A stretch of DNA of 64,000 bases from JACXTP01 sp963827905 (GTDB taxonomy: Archaea > Thermoplasmatota > Thermoplasmata > Methanomassiliicoccales > UBA472): assembly GCA_963827905.1 (NCBI GenBank), contig CAWHCB010000002.1, positions 1-64,000 of the forward strand, written 5' to 3'. Shown here piece by piece: positions 1 to 8,738 of the stretch. The notes beneath the pieces were generated by a model. The model ran no database searches. It saw only the letters and a list, made by a program, of their open reading frames with translations, and was not told the origin of the DNA. Every line of letters starts with the position of its first letter. The stretch's first letter is position 1. The translations under genes and the position numbers were made by a program.

Positions 1-238
1 CCCCGATTTTACGCTGATGTTCGATCAGTCAGCATCTTCCAGATATCTCAGGTCGATGCTTTGATAACAACGATATTTATTTCTAGTAATTATTAAAGTA
101 TTTAATTATTCATTCAATTACAGCAATGCAAATATATTACTTGATTTATTATTCGAATATTGATCGATTTGCCACAACTCCTCCTATTCTGGGTGCCAAT
201 GGAAAAGTGATAGATAATTATGCTTAAGGGGTTTGCTA
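1..238 (+). promoter_or_regulatory. AT-rich upstream region of the ppk2 gene
   Basis: No coding sequence is apparent. The stretch from about 60 to 220 is strongly AT-rich compared with the rest of the window and holds several TATA-like elements, for example around 129-139. A purine-rich AAGGGG at about 226-231 precedes the ATG at 239 by about 8 bases and is a plausible ribosome-binding site. Which TATA element is used cannot be told from sequence. Confidence 0.4.
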
Positions 239-1273
239 ATGGCAGCGAAAAAAAAGGCAGCTAAAAAACTTGCTTGCGGATGCAAGATAGGTGATTCGAG
301 CAAGAAAGACGCCATCGCTCATTCTGGCAATGAACACTATGTCAATAAATTCGATGAACAAACAATAGGTGGAATGAGAATGGCGAAAAATCAAGGCAAG
401 AAGAAATCGAAGCGCCATGGAAATATCATTGCCGAGGCGCAGGATGATGTTCCTGCGGTATCTGACGGTAAGGCTCCCGATGCAGTAGCGGAATTAAAGC
501 CGAAAATGAGCCGCAAAGAATTTGAAAAAGAGCTTGAGAAACTCCAGATCGAGCTCGTCAAGATGCAGGAGTGGGTGAAGGCCACAGGTGCCAAGGTCTG
601 CGTGCTCTTTGAAGGTCGAGACGCAGCCGGCAAGGGTGGCGTCATCAAACGTATCACCGAGCGCACAAGTCCTCGTATCTTCCGATTGGTGGCTCTGCCT
701 GCACCCACTGATCGGGAGAAATCCCAGATGTATTTCCAACGCTATATTCCGCATTTGCCGGCGGCTGGTGAAGTGGTGGTCTTTGACCGAAGCTGGTACA
801 ATCGGGCCGGCGTAGAACGGGTGATGGGATTCGCAACCGAGGAACAGGTGGAAAATTTCCTGAAATGGACGCCTGCCATCGAACACGCGATCATTGCTTC
901 CGGGGTCATCCTGGTGAAGTATTGGCTGGAGGAGACCATGGAAGACCAGACCCAGCGCTTCGAGGAACGCATGACCGACTACCGTAAGATCTGGAAGCTT
1001 AGCCCGATGGACCTTGAGAGCCATCGCCGCTGGTATGACTACTCTCGGGCTCGTGATGCTATGTTTGCAGCCACAGATACCCCCGAATCACCTTGGTACG
1101 TCGTGGATTCGCATGACCAACGGCGCGGGCGGTTAAACTGCATAACCCATCTGTTAAGTCTGGTCCCCTATGAGGAAATCCCTCATAAGAAAGTTAAACT
1201 CCCCAAACGCAAGCAGAAGGGCAACTATGTAGAACCGAACCATCCCTTCCGCTGGATCCCTGAAAAATATTGA
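239..1273 (+). CDS. ppk2: Polyphosphate kinase 2 family protein with basic N-terminal extension
   Basis: PPK2 enzymes transfer phosphate between polyphosphate and nucleotides. The Walker A segment FEGRDAAGKGG lies at about residues 124-134, and the Walker B/lid region FDRSWYNRAGVERVMG follows at about 180-195; both are diagnostic of the family. The core (about residues 95-345) has normal length. It is preceded by about 90 residues that are Lys-rich and contain a CGC motif, unusual for the family. The frame also opens at a TTG at 233, but the ATG at 239 has a better-placed ribosome-binding site. The gene lies 15 bases upstream of a P-type ATPase on the same strand, so the two are probably co-transcribed. 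Whether it makes NTP from NDP or NDP from NMP is not decided by the sequence. Confidence 0.9.
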   Translation: MAAKKKAAKKLACGCKIGDSSKKDAIAHSGNEHYVNKFDEQTIGGMRMAKNQGKKKSKRHGNIIAEAQDDVPAVSDGKAPDAVAELKPKMSRKEFEKELEKLQIELVKMQEWVKATGAKVCVLFEGRDAAGKGGVIKRITERTSPRIFRLVALPAPTDREKSQMYFQRYIPHLPAAGEVVVFDRSWYNRAGVERVMGFATEEQVENFLKWTPAIEHAIIASGVILVKYWLEETMEDQTQRFEERMTDYRKIWKLSPMDLESHRRWYDYSRARDAMFAATDTPESPWYVVDSHDQRRGRLNCITHLLSLVPYEEIPHKKVKLPKRKQKGNYVEPNHPFRWIPEKY

Positions 1274-1288
1274 CGAAGAGGCGAAAAC

Positions 1289-4108
1289 ATGGCAAATCCG
1301 GTAGATCAAAAGCCCAAATGGTATTCAATGACCACGGATGCAGTCGCCCAGCAACTGACGGTCGATCCGGCGAAAGGTCTGAGCTCGGACGAGGCGAAAA
1401 AGCGACTGCAACAATATGGCCCCAATATTCTGGCCGCTAAGAAGAAGGAGCCAGGTTGGAAGGCGTTTTTACGCCAGTACCAGGACTTCATGCAGATCAT
1501 TTTGGTATTCGCCGCTTTGGCCAGTCTGGTGGTAACTGGGGAGTGGGGCACGACCGTGGTATTACTGGGTCTGACAGTCTTTAACGCAATATTGGGGCTG
1601 CGGGGTGAATCCAAGGCTGAGGCCAGCTTGGCCGCGCTCCAGAAGATGATGAAGAACATCGCCCGCGTACGCCGCGATGGACAGGCCATCGAGATCGAGG
1701 CGGAGGGGCTGGTGCCAGGTGACGTCGTGCTGATGGAGGCGGGCAACAGTGTTCCGGCCGATGGGCGTGTGTTCGTCGCGGCGAACCTCGAGATCGAAGA
1801 GGCCGCTCTGACTGGCGAGAGCATCGCCTCAACAAAAGAGACCGGGGCGATAACAGAGGCCGAAGTACCCCTGGGCGATCGCCATAACATGGCCTTCATG
1901 AACACATCGGTGACCCGCGGTCGTGCCGAGATGATCGTGACCACAACCGGAATGGGCACCGAGATGGGGCACATCGCCGACATGCTCAATAAGACCAAGT
2001 CCGAAAAGACACCGTTGCAGAAGCAGCTTGACAAGCTGACCATGATCATAGCTGGTCTGGCCGGTGTAGCATTTGCCCTCATGGTGATCATGGGTCTGAA
2101 CCGGGGAGATCCCTTAGATACGATCTTCATTGCCGGAATCGCGCTGGCGATCGCGGCCATCCCTACCGGCCTGCCTGCTGTCGTGACCACGATGTACTCT
2201 ATGGGGACGCGTGCGCTGGCCAGCCTGGGTGCCATCGTTAAGCGGCTACCGTCAGTTGAGACGCTGGGCTCGGTCTCGGCCATCTGCTCTGACAAGACCG
2301 GCACCCTGACGCTCAACAAGATGACCGCACGGGAGTTCACCATCCCTGGCCAGAATCGCTTCCTGGTGACCGGTGAAGGCTATGGAACGGAGGGAGCAAT
2401 GGAGCTCTCCAAAGGTCAGGCAGGACAACAACCCTGGCAAAAGAGCACTCTGTCCTATAGTACGGAAGGCAAGCTATTGAGCGCCGGTGGCGCCAGATTT
2501 GAGCTCGACCCGATCCTACTGCCCATGGCGTTATGTGCTGATGCCCGTCTCGATAACGGTACCCTGATCGGTGACCCTACCGAGGGCGCACTTATCGTTC
2601 TGGCGGAGAAAGGCGGTATCAGCGTGGACGGTGCCCGAGATATGTATCCTCGTGTGGCGGAGGTTCCGTTCGATGCCGAATATAAGTTCATGGCCACGTT
2701 CCACAATATGACCGATGAGCATGGCAAGCCAGTGGTGCGCTGTTTCGTCAAAGGCGCGCCGGACGTGCTAATATCCCGAGGTAGCTCATTTTGGATGCCA
2801 GGAGGAGAGCTGATACCAATCACCGATGAGAACCGTCCCTTGGCATTAAAGGAGAACGACCGCATGGGCCAGGCCGGCGAACGGGTGATGGTCGTCGCAC
2901 GTCGTGACTTCGATCCACAGACCTTCGACCCTAAGGCCAACCTACTCGACCATGTGAAGGACCTCACCTTGCTGGCCATGGTGGGCATCGTGGACCCGCC
3001 TCGCCCTGAGGCCAAAGATGCCATCACCAAATGCCATAGCGCCGGTATCCAGGTGCGTATGATAACCGGTGACCATGCCGCCACCGCAGCGGCAATAGGG
3101 CATGAGCTTGGCATAAAAGGCAAGGCGATCACTGGGGCGCAGTTCGCCAGCATGAACGATGAGGAGCTCATGAAAGAACTCCCCGAAATCGGCATAGTGG
3201 CCAGAGTAACGCCCGAGGACAAGATCCGTCTCGTCGATCTTCTGCAACGGCAGCAGAACATCGTTGCCATGACCGGCGATGGCGTCAACGATGCCCCGGC
3301 ACTCAAGAAGGCCGACATCGGCGTAGCGATGGGCATCACAGGCACTGAGGTATCCAAGGGAGCCGCAGTGATGATCCTGACCGATGACAACTTTGCCACG
3401 ATCGTCAAGGCAGTGGAGTTCGGACGGGGGATCTACGGCACCCTGTTCAATTTCGTTCGCTTCCAAATGACGTCACTGGTAGCATACATCATTGCCTACC
3501 TCGGTGCAGCTCTCTTACTTATCACTGGTGGTGTGCCATTTACACCGGGCGTCGTCCTGTGGATCAACTTCCTGATCCAAATGCCCGTAGCCATCGCGCT
3601 GGCCTTCGATAAGCCTGAGCCCGGACTAATGGAGCGTAAACCACGTCCGCTCATACAACCTATCCTCAACCTCAAGCAATGGATGCGCGTAGTGTTCATC
3701 GGGATCCTCACCGCGGCTGGAACTCTGTTCCTCGCAGCTTATATGGAGGATTCAGATGGAATGACGGTAGGCTTGACCATGGCGTTCGTCGTCTTCTCTC
3801 TGTTCTGCATCTCCCGTGGTCTTAGCTGCCGCAGTGAGACAAAAAGTGCATTGAACCGAGATGTACTGAACGACCGACATCAGTTGATGCTATATGGTTT
3901 GGCGCTGCTCCTCATCATCCTCCCGACCGAACTGAACTTCCTGCAATCGGGCCTAGGTCTGACCTCGCTTGATGGTGGACAGTGGCTGCTCTGCATCGGA
4001 TTCGCCATCGGCCTTCTGCTCATCGATGAGGTCGTCAAGCTCTTTATGCGCAAAAACAGCAAGAAGGATACGGCATCAAATCCCACCGCAACGCCAGCCC
4101 AGGCATGA
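1289..4108 (+). CDS. P2-type cation-transporting ATPase with atypical ion-binding residues
   Basis: A 939-residue ATP-driven membrane cation pump. Visible hallmarks are the N-terminal cation-ATPase domain, the TGES loop of the actuator domain (about 175), the phosphorylated Asp335 in DKTGTLT, the hinge motif TGDGVNDAPALKKAD (about 662-676) and about ten membrane segments. Overall it resembles SERCA/Na-pump-like P2 ATPases. However, the TM4 motif reads PTGLP (292-296) instead of PEGLP, and TM6 reads WINFLIQMP, putting Ile763 and Gln764 where SERCA has Thr799 and Asp800; the TM5 Asn/Glu ligands also appear replaced. The transported ion is therefore unlikely to be calcium bound in the SERCA way. 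It follows ppk2 by 15 bases and is followed by a clear terminator. Confidence 0.9.
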   Translation: MANPVDQKPKWYSMTTDAVAQQLTVDPAKGLSSDEAKKRLQQYGPNILAAKKKEPGWKAFLRQYQDFMQIILVFAALASLVVTGEWGTTVVLLGLTVFNAILGLRGESKAEASLAALQKMMKNIARVRRDGQAIEIEAEGLVPGDVVLMEAGNSVPADGRVFVAANLEIEEAALTGESIASTKETGAITEAEVPLGDRHNMAFMNTSVTRGRAEMIVTTTGMGTEMGHIADMLNKTKSEKTPLQKQLDKLTMIIAGLAGVAFALMVIMGLNRGDPLDTIFIAGIALAIAAIPTGLPAVVTTMYSMGTRALASLGAIVKRLPSVETLGSVSAICSDKTGTLTLNKMTAREFTIPGQNRFLVTGEGYGTEGAMELSKGQAGQQPWQKSTLSYSTEGKLLSAGGARFELDPILLPMALCADARLDNGTLIGDPTEGALIVLAEKGGISVDGARDMYPRVAEVPFDAEYKFMATFHNMTDEHGKPVVRCFVKGAPDVLISRGSSFWMPGGELIPITDENRPLALKENDRMGQAGERVMVVARRDFDPQTFDPKANLLDHVKDLTLLAMVGIVDPPRPEAKDAITKCHSAGIQVRMITGDHAATAAAIGHELGIKGKAITGAQFASMNDEELMKELPEIGIVARVTPEDKIRLVDLLQRQQNIVAMTGDGVNDAPALKKADIGVAMGITGTEVSKGAAVMILTDDNFATIVKAVEFGRGIYGTLFNFVRFQMTSLVAYIIAYLGAALLLITGGVPFTPGVVLWINFLIQMPVAIALAFDKPEPGLMERKPRPLIQPILNLKQWMRVVFIGILTAAGTLFLAAYMEDSDGMTVGLTMAFVVFSLFCISRGLSCRSETKSALNRDVLNDRHQLMLYGLALLLIILPTELNFLQSGLGLTSLDGGQWLLCIGFAIGLLLIDEVVKLFMRKNSKKDTASNPTATPAQA

Positions 4109-4136
4109 TCGACCCTGGGCGGGTGCTTATTTTTTT
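4097..4136 (+). terminator. Hairpin plus T-run terminator after the P-type ATPase
   Basis: GCCCAG (4097-4102) and CTGGGC (4115-4120) form a 6-bp stem that overlaps the stop codon of the ATPase gene. A run of seven T begins at 4130. This fits transcription termination of the ppk2-ATPase unit. Confidence 0.6.
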
Positions 4137-4191
4137 ACGGTGCAGAAATAGGGGTTGGTACGTCAAGTGATGCTCAACCGAGACCACCCGG

Positions 4192-4834
4192 TCAGTCGAT
4201 CAGCAACAGGGCATACGAGATGATATTGGAATGAACTATCTTGCCGTACTCCAGGTCCTTGCAGGGTATGGTCTCGATGTCCCATCCTGCCTTGCGGGCG
4301 GTGGCGAAGACGTCCATGCCCGCCGCCTCCATACTTGGTCGCACCTTGTCCATGTGCCTGCAATTTCGCTTCATGCTCCGGTCCACCGGGCCGGACGACT
4401 CCTCGGCCACGCAGTGGTCGCAATAGATGCACGGGTACGCCCCGAAGCCGATGGCCTTGTAGAAGCCGTCATAGAAGGCGGTCTTCTCCAGCATGTACAG
4501 GGTGTCATGCACCCAGAGGATCAGGTCCTTGTACATGGGGTGGAAGTCCTCTGGGATCCGGTCCGGGTCGATCCCTTTCATGCCTGGCACGCCTTCGAAG
4601 CGCAGCAGGAGGCCGACGCGGTACTCGGCGAGGATTCGCCGGGTCTCCTCGGGCGAGGGAGCGTACGGAGGACAGCAAAGGTGTTTCCCGTAACCCTTGC
4701 AGCCCCAGGCGCACTTGTAACGCACCCAGTCGGCCACCGTCACATCCTCCGGCGATATCTCTCTGGCCTCGACCCGCTCCTCTCTCGGCCAGGTCGATGA
4801 GCTTCGCCAGCTCGTCCCTTAGAGCGTCCGCCAT
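4192..4834 (-). CDS. DUF2284 metal-binding protein (frameshifted)
   Basis: A cysteine-rich protein of the DUF2284 family of predicted metal-binding proteins; its function is not established. The N-terminal part has C-x3-C followed by a CCPPYAPSPEETRR segment, and the C-terminal half has the ferredoxin-like C-x2-C-x2-C pattern in YPCIYCDHCVAEE. The intact N-terminus starts with MADALRDELAKLIDLA at 4834, but the frame is lost near 4792. The downstream frame, continuing through EERVEAREISPEDVTVADW, is recovered if one base is removed. Translation of the raw sequence would give only a short N-terminal peptide. The gene is separated by 71 bases from the RadA-like gene upstream on the same strand. 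Confidence 0.8.
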
Positions 4835-4905
4835 GGTATCCCTTGATGGATTCTACGCCATCGGCATTATTTATGGGATGCGACCATCGATCCAACTCCG
4901 TCCGA

Positions 4906-5637
4906 TCATACCTGGAACTCGTCCAGGGTGGTCTGGTTGCGCACCACCGGCCGGTACAGCATGCCCTCCCCCTCCTTGGGCAGGGTGATGCGCACCGACA
5001 CCCCCTTGCCGTCGATGCGGACCACGCGGTCCGCGCTGTCGTACAGCAGGGAGCGCAGGCCCTTGCGGGACATGGGCTTGGCCTGGCCATAGTTGGTGAT
5101 GATGGTGATGAGCGACCGCTCCTCGGTCAGGGTGCGCAGCTTCTCCATGGCGCGGCGCATCAGCTGCAGCGACTCGGTCCAGTTCATGTCCGCGTCCTGG
5201 AACAGGTCAGGGAAGCAGGAGACCACCACCAGGCCGGTGCGGATGCGGTCCACCTCGGGGTCCAGCATGTCCTCGATGAGGGTGGACATCTGGTAGGCGG
5301 TGAACGCTCTGGACACAGTGATGTTGTGCAGCACCTCCTCCGGCGGCACGCGGTAGCGCTTGCAGATGGCGCTCAGCTCGTACGGGTTCACCGAGTTCCC
5401 TCCGTCGATCCACAGCACCTCCTCGTGCAGCTCGTTCACCGCGTTGAAGCAGAACAGGTTGACCAGTTCGAAGACCAGCCGGTCGGAGCTGTCGATGAAC
5501 GTGATGGTCCCCGGCTCCAATCCGCGCAGCAATGCGTCCACTGGCGGTATGGACGTGACCAGGGACCGGTACCGGGCGGCGCTGGCGCCCAGCCCGATGC
5601 GGGAGTGCTCCTCCGTCTCTAGGTATGTGTATTCCAT
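4906..5637 (-). CDS. RecA/RadA-like core protein with degenerate Walker A
   Basis: The 243-residue protein reads like the ATPase core of the RadA/RadB family. It has a G-L-E-P-G-T-I-T-F turn at about residues 39-47, a VLWIDGGNSVNPYEL strand, a PPEEVLHNITVSRAFTAYQM segment closely matching the RadA signature, and a Walker B-like hydrophobic strand. Where RadA has the nucleotide-binding GxxGxGKT loop, this protein reads IDSSDRLVF, so the P-loop Lys and Thr are missing and ATP binding is doubtful. No N-terminal helix-hairpin-helix domain is present. It may be a recombination accessory paralogue (RadB/aRadC-like) acting with RadA; the role is inference. A TATA box on the minus strand lies at 5668-5676 and a GGTGAGGG ribosome-binding site precedes the ATG. 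Confidence 0.7.
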   Translation of the reverse strand: MEYTYLETEEHSRIGLGASAARYRSLVTSIPPVDALLRGLEPGTITFIDSSDRLVFELVNLFCFNAVNELHEEVLWIDGGNSVNPYELSAICKRYRVPPEEVLHNITVSRAFTAYQMSTLIEDMLDPEVDRIRTGLVVVSCFPDLFQDADMNWTESLQLMRRAMEKLRTLTEERSLITIITNYGQAKPMSRKGLRSLLYDSADRVVRIDGKGVSVRITLPKEGEGMLYRPVVRNQTTLDEFQV

Positions 5638-5774
5638 TGGCCCTCACCGGATATGCCTTGTCTTGAGGGTATAAAGGGGTGTAGGTGGGGGTTTCCCGAA
5701 AGTGAGCCAGCATACTAAAACTTACGATGATGCCAGGATAAATGTTCTATATTCGCCCTTGCATAGGCTCGGAT
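5638..5774. promoter_or_regulatory. Divergent promoter region, RadA-like gene and MBL nuclease
   Basis: For the minus-strand RadA-like gene a CCTTTATACCC element lies at about 5667-5677, some 30 bases before its ATG. For the plus-strand nuclease a TTCTATATT element lies at 5744-5752, about 25 bases before the ATG at 5775. That spacing suggests a leaderless or nearly leaderless transcript and favours 5775 over the in-frame ATG at 5742. Confidence 0.5.
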
Positions 5775-6785
5775 ATGGAAGGGGGTGCGCTCAGCGTCAG
5801 GTGCGGCAACGGCATCGAGGTGAGCGGCGCTGGCCTCAACTTCCATCTCGACCCGCGCAGCCTGTCCACCAAGAAGGTACCGGCCGGCACGGTCTGCTGC
5901 ACCTCCCACGCCCATTCCGACCACATCCCCAGCTCCTTCGAGCGCAAGGGACCTAACCGCATCGTCGCATCCGAGTTCACCAGGCGCTTCATCTCCGAGA
6001 TCAAGGGCCGGGCCATCGAGGCGGAGCATTGCGACAGGGTGCGCCTGCACGACGCCGGCCATGTGACCGGCTCGGTGATGTTCGAGATGGACGTCGAGGG
6101 GCAGAAGGTGCTCTATACCGGCGACTTCTCCCCGAGGGACCGGTTCCGCATCAAGGGCGCCCGCCCGGTCAAGGTGGACGTGCTGCTGACCGAGGCCACC
6201 TTCGGCAAGCCCCAGTACGTCTTCCCGCCCACGGACCGCATCTTCAAGGTGATGACGGACTGGATCGAGGACTCTTTGTCACAAGGATTCTCAGTCGCTC
6301 TCTTCACCTCCTCCAACCTCGGCAAGACGCACGAGCTGATACATGCCCTGCGCGACCTGGAGCCTCGGGTGCACGGCACGATCTCCGAGAGCAGCCGGCT
6401 GCTGCAGCGCTGCGGCCTGGACCTGGAGATCCGGGAGCACAGTCCCGGGGACGTCAGCTCCCCTTGCGTCCTCATCGGGGCGCACGGCAATGGCATGACC
6501 GAGGAGATCATGACGGCGAACCGCAAGGGGCGACGGTTCCGCAAGGCGAGCGTGAGCGGTTGGGCGGCGAACGGGAACAAGCGGGGATATGTGGACGAGC
6601 AGTTCGCCATCTCCGACCATGCGGACCACGATGAGCTATTGGCCTTCGTGAAGGCCTGTTCGCCTCGCATGGTGTATGTGGAGCATGGGTACGCCTCGGA
6701 ACTGGCGGGGGAGATACGCCAGAAGCTGGGCATCGATGCCTGCCCGGTACCCAGCGCCGGTCAGCAGTGCCTCCTGAATTATTGA
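5775..6785 (+). CDS. Metallo-beta-lactamase fold nuclease (beta-CASP-like)
   Basis: An MBL-fold hydrolase of the archaeal mRNA 3'-processing/exonuclease type. The metal-binding HAHSDH motif sits in CTSHAHSDHIPSSF. Further ligands are in LYTGDFSPRD and near the C-terminus in SDHADHDEL and VYVEHGYASE, matching beta-CASP nucleases such as CPSF73 and Snm1 relatives. At about 336 residues it is a short form without N-terminal KH domains. An alternative in-frame ATG at 5742 would add 11 residues, but the 5775 start gives the usual family N-terminus and suits the promoter. Substrate (RNA or DNA) is not decided by sequence. Confidence 0.8.
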   Translation: MEGGALSVRCGNGIEVSGAGLNFHLDPRSLSTKKVPAGTVCCTSHAHSDHIPSSFERKGPNRIVASEFTRRFISEIKGRAIEAEHCDRVRLHDAGHVTGSVMFEMDVEGQKVLYTGDFSPRDRFRIKGARPVKVDVLLTEATFGKPQYVFPPTDRIFKVMTDWIEDSLSQGFSVALFTSSNLGKTHELIHALRDLEPRVHGTISESSRLLQRCGLDLEIREHSPGDVSSPCVLIGAHGNGMTEEIMTANRKGRRFRKASVSGWAANGNKRGYVDEQFAISDHADHDELLAFVKACSPRMVYVEHGYASELAGEIRQKLGIDACPVPSAGQQCLLNY

Positions 6786-6821
6786 GACAATTCTCTTAAG
6801 CGGGAAAGTGCTCCATCATCC

Positions 6822-7257
6822 ATGCCCTCGTTCCAATTCTGGCAAAGGTGGCTGCAAGGGGTATGCATCCTCGTCATCGCCCTCGGCCTGTTCATGGCCT
6901 TCCTCATCGGCTTGGACGTTTTCTCCGCGCTCTCCGGCCCTATCGACGACGCTTTCTTCGAAGATGGCCTTACCGAGGCAGAGAGGACTTCCAGGCCTGG
7001 GCATACGGAGTTTGGGGGGCGACCATGGTGGGATGGGGCATCGTGCTTACTTCGTGGTCCGCGGGCCCTTCGCCAAAAAAGAACCGTGGTCCTGGCGGGC
7101 GATCGCGTTCGGTGTTCTGGCTTGGTTCGCCATCGACACCGGGTTCTCTGCGTATCATGGTGTGACCATCAACGTGCTGGTAAACATCGCAGTGCTGGTC
7201 CTGGCCTTCATCCCGCTGGCAGCCACCTACGATGAGCTCAGGCCGGCTTCTGTCTGA
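6822..7257 (+). CDS. Small multi-pass membrane protein, unknown function (frameshifted)
   Basis: Not a family I recognise. Piecing together three frames gives a protein of about 145 residues. It starts MPSFQFWQRWLQGVC with a first membrane helix (about residues 12-32) and a short acidic loop. A second helix (AYGVWGATMVGWGIVLTS) follows, then two more (AIAFGVLAWFAIDTGF and INVLVNIAVLVLAFIPLA). The frame changes near 6985 and again near 7050. Unlike most frameshifts here, these look like missing bases rather than extra ones. Its 3' end overlaps the convergent cbf5 gene by 20 bases. Four helices and no recognisable catalytic motif suggest a DoxX/DUF-type small membrane protein, but this is only a description. 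Confidence 0.55.
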
Positions 7258-8209
7258 GGGTCCAGCCCTTGGCATAGGTCCCCGGGGGCATCAGCACCCG
7301 CTGGGTGCGTACGGCCAGCCCATCGGTGGCCTTCAGCATGTCCACCGCGGCTGACGCGGCTATGCCCAGACCGACCGCTTCCCCTTTGAGCGTCATCATG
7401 GCCACGGTGGCTCCCTTGGCGATGCTTTCGTCGAGCTCCACCACCCCGGGGCAGGCCAGGTCCGCCCCGTGGCACACCGCGTCCACGGCGCTGTCCTTCA
7501 TTATGACATGGGGGAGAGGTTCCAGCAACACTTCCATCGGGATGAGCATGGAGCGGAGCCAGGTCGGGTCGCCTTCCTTCCATCGCACCACCGCGTCGGT
7601 GAGGTCTTGCAGCGTGACCGCCTGACCTTCCACCATGGAACCGGAGCGGGTACGGCGCAGAGCGGCCATGTTGGCCCCCACGCCCAAGGCTTCGCCGACG
7701 TCGACGCATAGTGTGCGGATGTAGGTCCCGGCGTCGCAATCGACCCGGAAGAGCACCTCCCGCCCCCCCACCTCAAGGATATCGATGGAGCGGACCTTGC
7801 GCACACGCATCTGCCTCTTCACGGCGGCGCGCACCGGCGGCACCTGATAGATGTCGCCCACGAACGTGCCCAAGACCTCGCGCACCTTGGCCTCGGGACG
7901 GTCGCGGTGCAGCTTCATATGACAGACGTATTGCTTGTCGGAACGGAGCACCAGGTCCGTCAGTCGGGTGGCGCGGCCGAGCGCGATGGGCAGGACGCCG
8001 CTCACGTTCGGGTCGAGGGTGCCGCCGTGACCGATCCGGTCCACCTGCAGGACGTCCCGCACCCAAGCGGTGGCCTGGTGCGAGGTCGGCCCCTGCATCT
8101 TGTCCAAGACCAATACGCCAGCCTGGAGCAGCTCTTCGATGGAGCGCTCCTCCGGTGCCTTTCCCCTCCCGGAGGTCCGGGGGGCCTTGTCCCTTATGAG
8201 CCTTGGCAT
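7238..8209 (-). CDS. truB: tRNA/rRNA pseudouridine synthase Cbf5 (TruB family)
   Basis: The archaeal TruB-family enzyme is the catalytic subunit of H/ACA ribonucleoproteins and also modifies U55 of tRNA. Motif GHGGTLDPNVSGVLP at residues 60-74 contains catalytic Asp66. A PUA domain occupies roughly the last 80 residues, ending MPPGTYAKGW. The 323-residue length is normal for archaeal Cbf5. It is the last gene of the long ribosomal operon, starting 1 base after the end of cytidylate kinase, an arrangement common in euryarchaea. No H/ACA guide RNA, Nop10, Gar1 or L7ae gene was seen nearby. Confidence 0.95.
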   Translation of the reverse strand: MPRLIRDKAPRTSGRGKAPEERSIEELLQAGVLVLDKMQGPTSHQATAWVRDVLQVDRIGHGGTLDPNVSGVLPIALGRATRLTDLVLRSDKQYVCHMKLHRDRPEAKVREVLGTFVGDIYQVPPVRAAVKRQMRVRKVRSIDILEVGGREVLFRVDCDAGTYIRTLCVDVGEALGVGANMAALRRTRSGSMVEGQAVTLQDLTDAVVRWKEGDPTWLRSMLIPMEVLLEPLPHVIMKDSAVDAVCHGADLACPGVVELDESIAKGATVAMMTLKGEAVGLGIAASAAVDMLKATDGLAVRTQRVLMPPGTYAKGWTLRQKPA

Positions 8210-8210
8210 C

Positions 8211-8738
8211 TCACAGCCCCGCAGCGGCGACTATCCTGTCCACGATCTGCTCGGGACGGAGTTCGCCGGTGTCGATGATGAGGTCGTATACGCCTCGGTC
8301 CCTAATATCGATGCCGTAGTAGCGCTGATAGCGAGTGGCCTCGGACGCCTCCCTTTCCATGAGTTCCTCGCGGGCCTGCTCCCTGTCCTTTCCCTCCCGT
8401 TCGACCACTCGGTCCACCCGAACATCGAGCGAGGCGTCCAGATAGACGCGCAGGGCGGGTATGTGGTGCCGGGTGAGCATCTGCGCCACCAGACGGCCCT
8501 CTAGAATTATGTCCTCCTTCTCCTCGGCCAAACGGACCATGCGTTGATCGAGCTCGATGTCGAAGCGAGGCTCCTTCTCTGCCAAACGACCGAAGTCGGC
8601 CAGGCTGAGGCCGTGCTCCTTCGCCATCTGCCTGAATATGTGGCCCGAGACCACGTAAGGCATGCCCGTCCGCTCGGAAAGCAGATTGCACACCGTGGTC
8701 TTGCCGGACCCGATGGGTCCGCTGATGGTGATCCTCAT
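8211..8738 (-). CDS. cmk: Cytidylate kinase
   Basis: A 175-residue nucleoside monophosphate kinase that phosphorylates CMP/dCMP. It begins MRITISGPIGSGKTT, with the P-loop at residues 7-14, followed by the LSERTGMPYVVSGHIFRQMA segment and a lid region rich in Arg, as in the archaeal cytidylate kinase family. The frame is open further upstream to 8849, but the ATG at 8738 gives the family N-terminus directly on the P-loop strand. This ATG overlaps the stop codon of the upstream DUF106 gene as ATGA, indicating translational coupling. Confidence 0.93.
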   Translation of the reverse strand: MRITISGPIGSGKTTVCNLLSERTGMPYVVSGHIFRQMAKEHGLSLADFGRLAEKEPRFDIELDQRMVRLAEEKEDIILEGRLVAQMLTRHHIPALRVYLDASLDVRVDRVVEREGKDREQAREELMEREASEATRYQRYYGIDIRDRGVYDLIIDTGELRPEQIVDRIVAAAGL

